A stretch of 64,000 bases of DNA from Ulva prolifera (taxonomy: Eukaryota; Chlorophyta; Ulvophyceae; Ulvales; Ulvaceae): contig CM041197.1 in the NCBI GenBank assembly GCA_023078555.1, positions 2,390,501 through 2,454,500 of the forward strand, in the 5' to 3' direction. Shown here one piece after another: positions 51,193-63,950 of the stretch. The position numbers and the translations under genes were made by a program. Each line of letters begins with the position of its first letter. Position 1 is the first letter of the stretch. Under the pieces are notes generated by a model. That model ran no database searches and was not told the DNA's origin. It saw only the letters and a list, made by a program, of their open reading frames with translations.

Positions 51193-51240
51193 CCTGGTAG
51201 ACCACACACTGACGACCTTCCTGGTAGACCACACACTGAC
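51193..51240. repeat. Short direct repeat
   Basis: CCTGGTAGACCACACACTGA occurs twice with a 27-bp period. Confidence 0.8.
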
Positions 51241-51955
51241 TCTCCAGCTGTGATCTTGTAGCACACGTTTGTCCTTGTGACACAATCACCTTGGGCTTGA
51301 TTCCTCGGTCTAGCCTGAATTGCAGCTGATCAGCATACACACCTCCTGCTGGCTCGTGTATTTCCTGCATTTACACCTTACTTTTCGACCTTGAAACCTT
51401 TCGCGCCTCTACTTCGCTGTGTCACGCGGTGCTGGCTGCGATGTGGGCTCAACCGGGAACGTGCCGGTACGCAAAGCCACCGCGGCAGCATGTTCGATTC
51501 AACAGCCATGGTCATCACGCTCAACGGAGCCGCACCTAACAGGTGTAGGTTTAGGTTGCACTATCAGAGCCAGAAGAAAATATATGTGGGCTTGAAGTGA
51601 GGCGATTGTTGCGAACACTGAGTGTACGCAACGCCTAGATCGCTATGCGTCTCCGGGATGCATGCTCCGGGAGAGAGCTGGTGACAGTTTGCAGCACCTG
51701 AACGCGAGCATGCGGAGCGTCTCTGGCGCAAGGGCAGGCTTAATGATTCACCGGATCCAATCGTGAGTTGTCAGGCCACCAGGCAGGTTGCTGTCACACA
51801 GACTGTAGTGTTCGCCACTCTGCGTTCGTTCTGGTCTGCGATCTGGACGGCGCCATCGTAGAGCTCAATGCCAACGTAAAAACGTGCCTGTAGATAGCAG
51901 TGATATGTAGGAATATCGTTCGTGTACAAGTTTGTGGCAGCCCAAATCAGGAAGC

Positions 51956-54900
51956 ATGGAGCATACAGCGGGGCATGACTTCACGTACAAGCAATACCCG
52001 CAGCGCTGGCGGATGCTTGCAACCGTCTTTTTCGTAAACCTCGTTGTGCAAAATATCTTCATTACTTTTGCTCCTATTGCGACTGCTGCTTCGCAGTATT
52101 ACGGCGTAGACCTGACTGCGATCAACTGGCTAGCACTCGTCTGGCCTGCCATCTTCATCCCAGCAAGCTTTCTATCATCATGGTCGTACCACAAGTACAG
52201 CCTGCGAGCGAATATGCTCGTGGCTGGCATCTTGATGGCCGTGGGAACATGCTTCCGCTTGTTATCACTTGCAGTGCCCGTCGTCGGATTAGACGACCTG
52301 TCGCAGAAGAAGAACCGCGGTGCATACACCCTGGTTATTATTGGGACAATGCTCGTTGCTCTCGTGCAGCCTGTGGTTCTATCCTCTACAACACAAGTCG
52401 CCGCGGCATGGTTCTCAGAGTCACAACGAGGACTCGCGAACACGCTGGTGCGTCCACCTTTCCTCACTCACGCTTTGGCCTGTATGGATGCATGTTGTTA
52501 GAGCGAACGAAGACATTCGTTTGGCAGTCATGTCGTGTCGGCAAAGTCCGCGTCTCTCGTTGACATCGCCGGATGAGCATCCTCAACCTGCATGATCGGG
52601 TCCGTCCAATCGATTCGAGCAGGCCAGTTCTGCTGGACTCTATGTCAAGGAGAGTGATTGTGCCATCTCGCTTCTCCAGTGGATGTGAGCCCTCCACGGT
52701 CATGACTGGTGCAGATTGGGTGTGTGCTATATATATGCTTAAGCACTCACATCAACCAGCTTTGTCGAGCTGGGAAGGTAGGCGCTACCTGCCGCCTGAT
52801 CAAAACATCATTTAAGCTTTGTTCATAAAATCTTGTCACCGCATAGACCTGTTCCGCCAATGTGTTCTCCCGGTGGTAACATGGTAGCCCAACGTTGACA
52901 TGTGATGTGCGCCACAGATGCTGATTGCATACCCTCTCGGATTGGCGACCGGCGCCTTGATCCCTCCAGAGATGGTCAACCACGTGGACGGTCAGGGCAT
53001 CGATGGGCTCCTGCTGCTACAGTTTGCTTTGGCTGCATTTGCAGCCATCATCTGCTTCGGGCTGCAGTCCGCCCCCCCGTCTGCACCTAGCGCAACAGCT
53101 CCATACCGCCGAGGCAATGACAACCTCGGCCGCGACCTCAAATCACTCCGCCGCAACTTTGGCTTCATGACTCTGTGCAACATCTGGGGCCTGTCAGTCG
53201 GCGCCATCCAGGTGCCTTCCCCGCCGCCTCAAGTTACGCTGAGCACAGCATTCACATACCCCAGCACGGACACTGTGACAACATCCAACTGCCTTGCACG
53301 TGCTATGCTCTATCCCACTGCACCGCCAACCCGTCGACATAGCCGACACTCCAGCCCGGCTCGGTGCCCCGCGCCCGAGCTCGTCTGGTGGACATGCCCC
53401 GCAGCAGGAGTTGCAACGCCTCCGTCTCCAGCAGCCTCCCAGGTCTAGGCGGCATCGGGCTCTGCCTGTTACATGCTCTCAGCTCTTGGTGATGTGCAGG
53501 CGCTGCTGGTGCTGCTGCAGCAGATCCTGCACCGCAAGGGCTACTCTCCGCGCGACGCGGGCACGATGGCGGCCCTGCTCATCCTCTGTGGCGTCGTCGG
53601 CGCGAGTGCGCCCCCCCCCCCCTCCCTCCCCCCCTCCACGGCATCCACACAGGCTCAACAGCACCGCCGCTCCCTTATGTTCAACAGACGTGTAAATTTG
53701 GCAGATGTAGCGCTCCAGAGCATCATCCTGGCTTGTCTAACTCATCACGATTCAGCTGCATCGCGATGCATCATTGCTTTCGCAGCCACTCAGAATTGCC
53801 TACATGAACTGCAATCCACACGTGCATCACTCCCTCCCCCTTCCGCCCGTGGGGGCTATGGTAACGGCAGGGTGGTGTATGCAGTGATCGCGGGGCCGCT
53901 GGTGGATCACACGCGGAAGTACAAGCTCATCCTCGCGACGTGCCTCACCCTCGCGCTGCCCTTCATGGTGCTCACCGCGATCGCCTCGCAGCGCAGCGAC
54001 CGCCTCGGCGTGCTGTACACCTGCGGCTCGCTGCTCGGCCTGCTCGCGCTGCCCGTGCTGCCCGTCGCCCTCGACATGTCCGTCGAGATCTCGTACCCTA
54101 TCCCCGCCGGCCTCACCAGCACGATCCTCTGGTTCTGCTCGCATGTGCGCCCACCCCCGCCCTCGCCCGCACCGTTGCTGCGTGACATCAACTCACGTAT
54201 GTTATCCAATTGAACAGAAGCACATTTAGAGATCAGACACCACCTGGCATGGTTGTGCTTCTGCGGGGTCTGCCATAACGCGGGCGCCTGCCTCCCCGTT
54301 CTCGATGGACTGCTGCATGATGCGTAAACGACGGTGGGGTCGGCATCGCCGCCATGCATGCGAGAGCCACGAGTGCAACCTCAGCAGCGCCGTGGGTCGC
54401 GGTCTGTGTCCTGGCGGACACAGGTGTCCATGCATCTGCACATGTGTGCTGTGTATCTGATGAGAGTAGGGACTCCTGTTGTACGTCTGAGGGTTCTAAT
54501 TCAGAAGGTGCACGGCACCGATGCCGCTTCAGAGGCAGAGCCATGGTGGTGCAGGTGACGGCGCTGGTGCTGGTGATTCTGATCGACGGCCCCCTCGCGG
54601 TTGACGATGGGGTCGGGCCTGACAGCCTGCAGGTCGGCACCTGGCTACTCGTTGGCTGCATCGCTGCTGCGACCTTCCTCTCGTGGCTCTGGTCTGGCCG
54701 GTGCGGCCCGACCTCAACCCTGCTGCGGCGGGCATGCATGTAGACACCCCGCAGCCACGTCCGTGCCAGCTTGCGCGTGGAGGTGCGTGTGCAGCGCAGC
54801 TGCCATGCGACTGCATGCCCTGGTGAAGACCACTGCGGGCCGGGCAAGCACTGCCGGCGCGCACAACAAGCGACGCAATGACTGTGGCGATGTGAATCTA

Positions 54901-55395
54901 TGTTACGCTGTTTTACTTGCAATGACCGGGGGCGCTGGGCGGGTGGCGTCCACGACTGTGCGCGACTATCTTCCCTTGTATCTCTTGGGAATGAACGCCC
55001 GTGCGGTTACGGTGGATGGACCGCAGCAGCAATACACCGGCGGGATGCGAGTGCAGCACAGGAGGTGTGGCGCGTGACAGCTAGGTTTTGTTGCCAGCGC
55101 AGTGTTTTGCAGGTACGTGCGGCATGAAGCGGAGGGCACCGTCGACAGGCTGCGGCAAGCCCAGCGGCGTGACCTCGGGGTGCCGTTCGTCGCAACCGTC
55201 ATCGACCACCCGGGGGATACGCCCGCGCAGGGACTGCCTGGTGCCGACAGTGCGGCGCCGCACAGCCCCATGGACAGCGTGCCGGGCGGTGGGGACCTTG
55301 GGAACGCTGCTGCAGTAGCTGCGTATGTGGCCGCAAGTCAGGCGGTGGCTGACGGAGATGAGAGCCCCAAGGCGAACGTGTTTGACCCACAATAA
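51956..55395 (+). CDS. FLVCR-like major facilitator superfamily transporter
   Basis: Six exons, 523 residues: 51956-52447, 52918-53211, 53500-53605, 53885-54144, 54555-54691 and 55113-55395 (TAA). All joins are in phase. The sequence follows the FLVCR/SLC49 pattern: QYPQRWRMLATVFFVN, FAPIATAASQYYGVDLTAIN, WLALVWPAIFIPASFLSSW, LSSTTQVAAAWFSESQRGLA, YPLGLATGALIPPEMV, then IAGPLVDHTRKYKLILA and DMSVEISYPIPAGLTSTIL. Animal relatives move haem, choline or related solutes across membranes; the algal substrate is unknown. About twelve membrane helices are expected, and the C-terminus is hydrophilic (VRHEAEGTVDRLRQAQRRD). The start is the ATG at 51956; an in-frame TTG lies upstream. The fifth donor (GTCTGG) is weak. 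AATAAA overlaps the stop codon, but its use as a poly(A) signal is uncertain. Confidence 0.88.
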
Positions 55396-56350
55396 AGAGC
55401 GCTCGCCCAAGGCCATGCTGTCCAGGTCTGGGGGAGTTGAGAGTCTGGTGTGGTGACAGGGGGACTTTGTGTGTCAAGAGGTCACGCGTGCAATTCTTGA
55501 CCGCCCCCGGGACCTGCCATTGCCATCAATTGAAGCGACAGAAGCTTAGCTGTAGCGATGGTGCAGCACATTTCTCATAACGCTGTTCCGCAAGCCAGGC
55601 ATGTGACCTGAGCATCACCTGCAGTGTCATGGGTGAGGCATGTGACCTGTTTGTAAAACTACAGCTTGCCTGTCTTGCTTCGCCGAGACCCTGCAAGTGC
55701 GGCTTCTGTGCGACAGAGACACAGACTCTGGCAGTGCACGTGCAGGTTCCTGTCCAAGTGACCACCGGAGCTCGCCATGCTGCTTACACAACCAGATGTC
55801 GTCATCTGCACCAGATTGTACCACCTGATCGATGTCAAACACCCCAATGTCAATACAATCGGGCTTCAAAGGCATAGGCACATGCGAATGTTTCCCGGTG
55901 CAATACCTGCGATTCTGATTTCCCCAAGAAAAATGATTCAGTGACCCTCGAGATGAAGTGGGACGTATCGGAAGCAGTGTTGATAGCTGAGAAATTCACA
56001 ATGCCTTTCAAACCACAGATGCTTTCTGAACAGGTCATTTACTTGACTGCATCCCTGATGTGCAACGCAAGTCCACCTGAGATACTGGCCATTGTCTAGC
56101 CATTACCTCAACATATGTGAATCGGGGCCTTGAGCACCCCAACAGTCACGTTGCAGATGTCCAGTTGACACATGATTGATGTCCCTCACAGCAGCTTCTA
56201 TGCACGACGCACACCGTTAACATATTTTCAAGATTACATTGCGTTACTATGTGCACGTCCCTAATGTGTTCCAGCCATGAAAATGGCACAGAAGCTGCTC
56301 ACCGCCGCCATGCATGCCTAGCTCCTGTCATGATGATCACCATGGCTGTC
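55396..56350. other. Intergenic region between convergent genes
   Basis: Nothing recognisable: short overlapping frames only. It separates the + strand transporter from the - strand Ala/Cys-rich gene. Confidence 0.45.
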
Positions 56351-58079
56351 CTAGTCTCTGCAGGTCGAATGTACATGAATCTCGCTGCTTATCTCTGTCA
56401 GAGCAATAATGCCAGCAGATGCTGCCTTGCAGGATCCACTCGCGATGGCCGATGCTGTAGCCTGCAATGTAAAAGAAGTCATCTCTGACACGGTGGCACA
56501 GCACACAAACGTGATTGCGCCAAGACCATGGCGACGCCATTGCAACACCAAGACAACTATAATGGCAGACTGTGGCTGTGGTAGGCGCACCCTGGCAAAT
56601 AGCTCTGCAGAGACAGCCTCGGTGCAAGAATCATATGCAGAGTCTGCCTTTGTACCGTCACCTGCACACTGATATCCAGTTGAGCCGCCAGGCAACTGTG
56701 CCTAAAGGCTACAAAAATAACCATAGAGCGGTGAACATAGACCCATCTCAGCAGCGAGGGCGCTGACAAGGAGTCAAAGACATGTTGCTCACCTTTGAGA
56801 CAGACTTCAACATCGACACTGGCAGTGGCTGAGGTGCTTAGCTCTACAAACACACTGCTGCTTGCATACCCAGCTGCCCATGTCGACACAGATTCTTCCT
56901 CACAATTGCAATGCTCAACTGCAGCCTTAGCAACGGCTTCAACATGCAGATGCATTGAAGACTTGGCGAATGCAGTGGTGCTCGTCTCGACTGCAAAGCA
57001 TTCCTCCCGGGTATTGTATGGGTTTGCGCTCCTCCTTTCACATTCAATGCTAGCTTGTGCCACTGCCTGCAAAAATCTGGGAGCAATTGTACTGTGATTC
57101 CAGTGATGGCCAGTGTTAGTGCTGTGTGTTACAAGGACAAAGGCAGCAAGTCGGGCAGCACCGCGAAAGGAGCAAGCAGACGAAGCAAACACCAAGACAC
57201 CCACGAACATCTCACCCATCACCGGCGCAGCAAGCGACACAGACCCGCAGACCGCCAAGCACACACCCACACACCAGCACACACACGCACAGACCCACAC
57301 ACCCACAAACCCAAACCCACACACGCGCACGCACAAACCCCACGGCCGACACACAACACCACAACCACCAGCACCACAACGCCCGCCGCCGTACGACAGG
57401 GCCAAACCCAACACACTGCTGCCTGAGGCCGCCCATCATGGCCGCCCGATTGCCGGGGGCCGCCCTGTGTTAGTGCTGTGTACGGTGGAGAATATGAGCA
57501 CATCAAGCAGTCCCAGGAAAGTGAGCGCTTGCCTCGGAAACAGCATACAGGCTGCCACCACTGTAGTACTGTGAAATAGAAGTGAGGTCTGGAGAGGCAT
57601 CCTTGCAGGCGTACTTTACTGCGTCCGCAACTGCAGTCCAGATTTTGGTTCAGCTTGCTGGCACATTTACCGAGTACAGGCACATCGCAGCTAGCTCCAA
57701 TGCAGTCGATAGCCACTGGTGCTGGGTGGGACCAGTTTTCAGGAGTAGCGTGTCCTGAGTCGGCTGATGCAGTGATATGAAAAGGCCGCAGTGTGTGAGA
57801 GTATGGCACACCAGCTTTGAGGTACACCGGTGGAGGGTCAACCCACTGTCCTAAGCTTTCTCCATACACTGTTTTTGTGCATGTCACAATTGATGTGTCC
57901 TCGATGGGCGACAGCACCAATTCCCATGCCTGCTGCTCGAGTGGGTCCCTGTCCTCTCGGAATTTGCCCATTTGCACAGGTACGAAGAAGTCATTAATGT
58001 TGAAGGCGGCCACTGTTGCCAGCTGCAACAGCATGCAGGCCACACTCCCAGAGAGGACTTTGCTCTTGAGAGGAGTCAT
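56351..58079 (-). CDS. Secreted Ala/Cys-rich repeat protein
   Basis: Five exons, 317 residues: 58079-57671, 57630-57542, 57066-56793, 56661-56591 and 56461-56351 (stop). ATG 58079 opens a signal peptide (VLSGSVACMLLQLATVAAF). The first exon is a globular part with HATPENWSHPAPVAIDCIGA. The later exons encode Ala-rich helical units punctuated by Cys: VADAVKYACKDAS, AVAQASIECERRS, VEAVAKAAVEHCNCEE and [15 protein letters not shown], between Ser/Thr/Ala spacers. Such A-x-A-x-A/Cys repeats occur in secreted proteins of some green algae; their function is unknown to me. Splice phases agree throughout, but the first intron would be only 40 nt and the second donor (GTTTCC) is weak. A 340-bp retroposon lies in intron 2 (57067-57541). 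Confidence 0.65.
57113..57480 (-). mobile_element. SINE-like retroposon copy with perfect 14-bp duplications
   Basis: The insert at 57127-57466 (340 bp) begins TGTTACAAGGACAAAGGCAG on the + strand and is CA-rich inside. The perfect direct repeat GTGTTAGTGCTGTG flanks it at 57113-57126 and 57467-57480. It sits in an intron of the Ala/Cys-rich gene, in the same transcriptional direction as that gene. Confidence 0.8.
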
Positions 58080-59309
58080 GCTGCAGACACAACCTCATTT
58101 GAGAAGCCCAAACATGCACATGCATTCTCCAGTGGTGTTGCTACTGACTGTGAACGCTGCCTCCATGTATCACATGCATACTCCAGTCCATTCGATGCTT
58201 TTGCCAGGAGCACATCAATCCCTAGCACGGATGCTTCCTTCACGCCATGCTTATCTCCAGTCTATGCACGTGATCAAGGTGCGGAACACCATTCTGCCCA
58301 TCTTGTCGCTTCTCTTGTCACGACCAAAAGCTTGTGGGTGTCACGGCTGGGAATGGGCCAACCATGTTGTGCAGCTCACACCACGTGCGATCCATGATTT
58401 CAAGATCCAATTCCACATTCCTTGGGACTGCTCTGGTGCCGCTTAGAACAAGGCCGACATCCCGCCAGGCTGCAACGCAAGCTGCGGGACCACGCAGCAC
58501 TACCTCTTGCTTGGTCTCTGCTGTGATAGAGGTTGCAGGGCCAACACAAAGACCACAACAACCATCACAGGGAAGCCAACATATAACGATTCGGAGGGCT
58601 GAAGAATGTATTCAACGGTTGCAGTGCGGGCGGGGCGAGGTTCCAGTACGGAAGCACACGCATTCGAACAGCTCTGAATAGCGTTTCATTCAAGCATGGT
58701 ACATATTTCCGTGCAGCAGTCGCACCTTACCTGGCGCGGCCTGTGGCGGTCCACCTGCGATTTAACCTGCACCCAGGCAGCGCTTCACATCTTCAACAAT
58801 TAATGGGCATTGGGTGGGGTGTTCCGGAGGGCATGGATGACGTCGACAGTACATTATCTCGAGATAGTTGCATACTTGAACAAAAGATCCTTGTGTAGGT
58901 GGAGATGTGAGCTCAAGACGGCAAGCACGGCGGGCTGGTGTACACGCACCGAAAAGAAGCACAGGCGACAAGATACTGGTGCTGTTCCCAACAAATGAGC
59001 CAGCATTTATACAAACGGGATCGGCGTGCCCATGATGGCGCCTGCGGGCTGAGATGAGTGTAACATCGATGTTCGGGCTGATGTCAAATGCATGAGACCC
59101 TGCGCGCAGAGTGCTGCAGCGTGACCCAACTTCACGCTAGGACGCAGGGCAGCACGAAGGTGCCATGTTACCCGCAGGATCCTGCAGGGGCATGCCATGT
59201 CGTGAGGAATTTCACACGTATCGGAAAGGAGCGGAGTCCGCTCAGTGGACTGCAGCCCTGCAAGTCCGCATGGCTCAAAGCGGAACATCACCTCCTGCGC
59301 CACGCCGCG
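58080..59309. other. Non-coding stretch
   Basis: Upstream region of the - strand gene at 58079. No other gene or repeat recognised. Confidence 0.4.
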
Positions 59310-59640
59310 TTCCGGTTTGTTCCGTTTGCAGCCGAATCGTGTGGCTTCATGGGCAAGGCTGCCGTGAGGTTCGTCGGTCAGTTGGGGGATGTGGCCGCTG
59401 CCAGTGGGCGCATCCCCAAAGGCGCGTTTGTCCAGTGGGCGCTGCGGGTGTTGTCAGTGTCATTGCAGCGTGGCAATGCGGATATGTATCGGAAGTCTGG
59501 GCTTGTCATCTCTCGGGAGCAGGGGTTGCGGTATGATGCGGGCCTGGAGGACGTGATCCTGCCGGGCTGAGGTGTGAGTGCGGTTGTAGTGTTCGTGTGT
59601 GTGTGAGTGTTGATGTTGGTTCGGATGAGATTCGGTTTCA
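59310..59640 (+). mobile_element. 5'-truncated LINE relic: C-terminal end of the reverse-transcriptase ORF
   Basis: The frame encodes FRFVPFAAESCGFMGKAAVR, then AFVQWALRVLSVSLQRGNA and GLVISREQGLRYDAG, ending in TGA at 59568-59570. The string VPF...E..GFMG followed by LSV.LQRGNA is typical of the very end of non-LTR reverse-transcriptase polyproteins. A GT-rich stretch after the stop looks like a 3' untranslated region. Everything upstream of about 59310 looks unrelated, so the copy is 5'-truncated as LINEs often are. Exact borders and target duplication were not found. Confidence 0.6.
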
Positions 59641-60394
59641 GTATTTGCTTTCTCCCGTTCACTCTTTTGTAAACAACCTCCTGCGGCTGCCTGGGGTCAT
59701 GCGTGGCACCTGGGACTGCTTCACGATTCTACCGTCTTATGTGTGCAAGCGGAAGGACATAATCTTTTCATGGCAAGGTAATGAACAGGCCTCTGAAATT
59801 CTCGATCAGTGAACGTGCACCCATGTTCCAGAGTGCCAACCATTGCCATGTGCCAGCGCCAGACTGCCCCAGTCGAACGGCGATGCTGCGCCACGCCTTG
59901 TCCCGACCGAAGTTTTGTGTGACAATTTATGCCCGGCTTGTGACATGGCCGATGCGGCACCAGAGCAGGACGGACCACTCAGACCAACTTTGTTTCCACG
60001 TGGCAACGCTAGCTTCTGTCGGGGGAGCTGCGAGCATAGGCAAGGAAGGGAATCTTGACGGTGTTACGCCGCCTGCGATCAACTCAAGATCCAGCCAGGT
60101 GCACGTGTATGAGTGGTACCTGAGTGATGTCCTGGCAGACCTGAGGTCTAGGAGATTGTGGTATGGATGCTATGTGGATGGATGCCTGCGTCTCTGCAGC
60201 GATTGATTTGACCTTCAACTTGAAGGGCTGCCGGCCAAGTCTTGTTGCACTGCCATGAACCCAGGCCCTGTGAGTCCGGCCGCGCACTTTCTGCATGCAA
60301 CATATAACAGGACGTGGAAATATCTGACGCACGTGCATCATCTATGAGGGCCTGCAAATCGCATGCAGTCTTGGTGCACATGCTGCATATAGCT

Positions 60395-63300
60395 TCAGCG
60401 GCGCTTGGCTCGGACAAACCGCTCCTGCAATCCCACTCCCAGCAGGCCCAGTCTTGTTGCAACATGCAAGTCCTCTCTTGCTGATCCACTCGCGGCTGAC
60501 TGTTGTATATGCCCTGGTGGAGCTGCTGCTGTCCGTCCCACACCATCTGACCGGATCGTCTGTTCTTGGAACTGCAATGACGCCACACGCAGCGGGTACA
60601 CTACTGCTTGAGGCTGCATGCCATCCGCAGTGGTATCCCCTTGAACTTGTGCCATGAAGGCCGCAGTGCGGTCTTCTGGCGTGACGTCCTTGCTGTCCAG
60701 CACCTGCGCCACATCAAAATTGCCCCTTCGGTTGTGCTTTTTGCTTCGGGCATGTTCAGCACCTGGAGAGCCCACTTGTGGACTCCCTGCCACTTGAGGT
60801 TCAGTCAGTACGGCGCAAATTTGACGATGTCTGAGCACACCTGTAGGTGGTCCAGGCGCATGAGAACAGCAGTCCGGTACCCCGGCTTGCGAGACACAGG
60901 GCAACCTGCCAGGGATAAATCAACCACAGATGTTGCCTCGGCCAGCTTCAAGACTTCAGCCATGTCCAGCACGCGATTTCCACCAAGCTGTAGGCACCTG
61001 AGAGCTGGCAGCATTGACAGATGGCTCAGACGGCGGATGCCATTGTCTTCCATGCGCAGCTCACGCAGGGCTGTGAGTCCGTTGAAGCTGTCAGCCTCCA
61101 AGGACTTGATGCGGTTCCGGTCCAAGACCTGCAGGACACAACTGAAGCTGGCAGCAACCCAGTTGCACAGTCTGCAGCATTCTGGTGTACAGGAGCAGTG
61201 TACAGGACCAGGACCAGACGGGTAGTTTCATTGCAGCGATCCGAAGCCACATGGTCGTTCGAACAACTCATACACCCGATGACATCATGCACGAGTCGAT
61301 GATTCATCACAGATCTATACGTTGAAGTGTGCTCTGGACTCTCTGAAGAGCGCCACCTGTGATTTTTGATGCCAAAAATGATGCCAAAAGTGCCCAAGCG
61401 TCCATTGGTCGCTAGCAGTGCTGCCGGCCATACAGGAACATGGCCGCAGTTTGCGGAGCACACCAGCTCCTCCAGGAAAGAGAGCGCTGCCAGGCCCTCC
61501 ACTTTGACGATTAGATTATTCTGGAGGAAAAGACTGCGCAAGGCAGTGAGACGTGACACCCCCAGCATGTCGATGCTCAGCAGGCGGTTGTCGCCGAGCT
61601 GCAGTACCTGCAGTGTCGGTAGCACAACATCCTCCATGACACCATCTGCAGCCTCCCTGGTGGCTGCTGTATTCGGGATCGCCGCAGTGTTGCCACTGTC
61701 AAGTGCACTTGTACTTGCTCGACCGTCCGTGGCGGGATCGCCATTGCTCAACGCAGCCAGATTGTCTCCAGCAGCAGCTATCATTGTACCATGCAAGGCA
61801 GGATGTGGGCTAAACAGCGGTGCATTGCCGCTGCCAAGACGGTTGCCATCAGCATTCAGGGCTGTCAGTCGCGGCAAGGCAATGAGCCCATGGAGAGACG
61901 TCAGCAAGTTTTGTGCAATCCTCAGATCCGTCAGGCTCGGGAAGTTGTCCGGTGATAGCGCAGTCCCGATATCGCGAATGCGCAGGTCACTAATCTCCAG
62001 ATCCAGCACCCTGCACAGACTCTGTCACTCACAAATGGTGTCATGTGAGCACAGCCAGAACCAGCGGGGTGTGACCCCGGTGGCACATTATGTGCACTGC
62101 ATACAGTCGATGCTGCAGACATACCATGAGCTTGATCAAGATGTCGCACGTATGCAGCACAGAGCATGGTGACCATTTGATGACCTGAGCAGTGACAGGT
62201 GAGGATGCGCACGAGCTCCACCGGGTGCCAGGTGCACGCTCCTCCAGAAACTCCATTGTCAGCCGCCCAACAAACTTGCTGCGTGCGGCAGCCTGCTGCG
62301 CAGCAGAAACTGTCTCGCCATCCAATACACAGAGGCGCCGCAAGCGGAACACAGCATACTGGTGGTAGTCCTCCACCATTGCCATGCCATTGCCACGGAA
62401 GTCAACAACAAAGAGCTTGGGAAGCTCCGAGATGGCCACGAAAGCAGTCATTGATGAGAGTGTGTTGTGGGCAGCATAGAGCTCCATGAGGCCAGAAAGC
62501 CCAGATAGCGCAGTCAGATCTCCAATGCGATTGCTGTCAACACACAGTTGCTCAAGCCCAACGAGGGATGTTAATGGTGTGAGGGTCGTCAGCAGATTGT
62601 TTGACATGTCCACATGTCGCAGCTTCGCCATTCCAGACACTGCTGCCACGGACGACACCAGGTTGTGCTGCAGCAACGATCTGTCAGTCATGTGGCGCCT
62701 CGATGCAGTGCAGTTGACTGTTAGCATTTGCGCCTAGGCTGTTGTGCATCGCAGCCACAGCCATATTGATCGATACGAAATTCTGAAATGATGTGAATGA
62801 GCTGAAATGGATAAAGCGTGGCATGCAACCAAGGTGGGTGGCAGACACTCGGCTGAGTCATACCGAGAGGTCGATCGAAGTCAGATTAGAGAGCTCGGCC
62901 AGTCCGTCTATGTTGGACAGTTCGTTGTCAGCCAAATTCACAGATTGCAAGCCTGTCAGGCTGGAGAGCCCTTCAAGCCGCCGCAGGTGCATTGATTGCA
63001 GCACCGCGCCCGTCGCCATGCTCAAAGGTGGCTCCTGTTTCGCAGGAGCCGACCCCGCTGCCGCCTGTGGGCCGGGCATGGGCTGCAGATGCTCAGCAGA
63101 GGAATCGGGGCCCTGCAGTGCGACAGAGCGGCCCTGGAGCTTGTCAGGAAAGGTGCATGCCGCACGCAGGACTGGCACAGGCAGCGAAGCGCCGTTAGTG
63201 TTCGCGATGTGGCGATCCCGGTGCGACACTGGGGCGCCGTCCAGGCTGACCAACGCTGGCAGGCGGCGGATCGCGAGCGCCTGGTAAGTCTTGGCTGCCG

Positions 63301-63950
63301 TAACGGGACACATCCGCAGGTCGAGGCAACGCAGACGGGAGTTGTGTCTCCGCAAGAAGTTCATCTCATCCAGTTCAGAGATGGCGTTGTGTGAGGCGTC
63401 CAGGAACGTGAGTGCCGAGAGCCGCTCGAGACCTCTGAGGGCACTCACATGGTTGTGCGAGACGTCGAGAGTGGAGATGCGCTGCAGCGCACTGATTCCT
63501 GTGAGGGAGAGGATCTCATTGAAGGCCAGGGAGAGTGCAGTCAGCCGCGTCAGAGGGGCTATGCCATCGCAGCGCTTCAAGCAGCTGCCAGACAGATCTG
63601 CAGCGACTGTGTCGAGTCCAAGGGGTCCACAGGCAACCTTGAGGGCGGCATCGTTGATCACATAGTGCTTTGGGCGGTCCACAGCCACCTGCAGCAGGGC
63701 GAAGGCGTGACTGGTAATCCGAAGTCTTGCGTTCTGGGCATCTATGTGCGCTGTCCTTGAGCAAGTGGCACACCAGCTTCGTGAGCATCGAGATGGTCAA
63801 TAGTGATCTTTATGCATGGCCTGTCTCGGTGACGATGTTGTAGCAGGTGGCAGCAGCGCACCTCAGGTGGCAGGGCCAAAGCAGCTGCTGCCTGATCTTG
63901 CATGCTCTCTGGCAGTGGCTGCAGAGCCGGGTTCTTGTTGTCTCCGCCAG
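60395..63950 (-). CDS. LRRC9-like leucine-rich-repeat protein, 5' end beyond the window
   Basis: Exons: 63950-63862, 63688-62864, 62667-62222, 62010-61464, 61128-60841 and 60703 to about 60395. The first starts at a GATGTAG acceptor, so earlier exons lie past 64000. All joins are in phase and give at least 833 residues. Repeats are of the SDS22/LRRC9 type: LTALSLAFNEILSLTGISAL, LDVSHNHVSALRGL, LRHVDMSNNLLTTLTPL, LQVLQLGDNRLLSID and LEELVLDRNRIKSLE. LRR blocks close with caps such as FRLRRLCVLDGETVS and LDHLQVLDSKDVTPEDR, as in LRRC9. Introns often cut inside repeats (DLS|HNL, EEL|VLDRN), a sign that the joins are right. LRRC9 relatives are linked to cilia and flagella, so a flagellar role is likely. 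The last exon's end is uncertain; the stop at 60395 applies if no further intron exists. Confidence 0.8.

Larger units (their letters stand above)
49810..51955. other. Intergenic region with repeats
   Basis: It contains the poly-G tract at 50506, the MITE at 50845 and a short tandem repeat at 51193. No gene is recognised; frames around 50072-50815 are open but featureless. Confidence 0.4.

Noticed and set aside
51193-51240. Repeats suggesting a CRISPR array
   Set aside because: Only two units exist, spacers are 6 bp, and the host is eukaryotic.
52776-52802. Another retroposon 3' end (CGCTACCTGCCGCCTGATC)
   Set aside because: The similarity is short and has no matching 14-bp flank. It may be chance.
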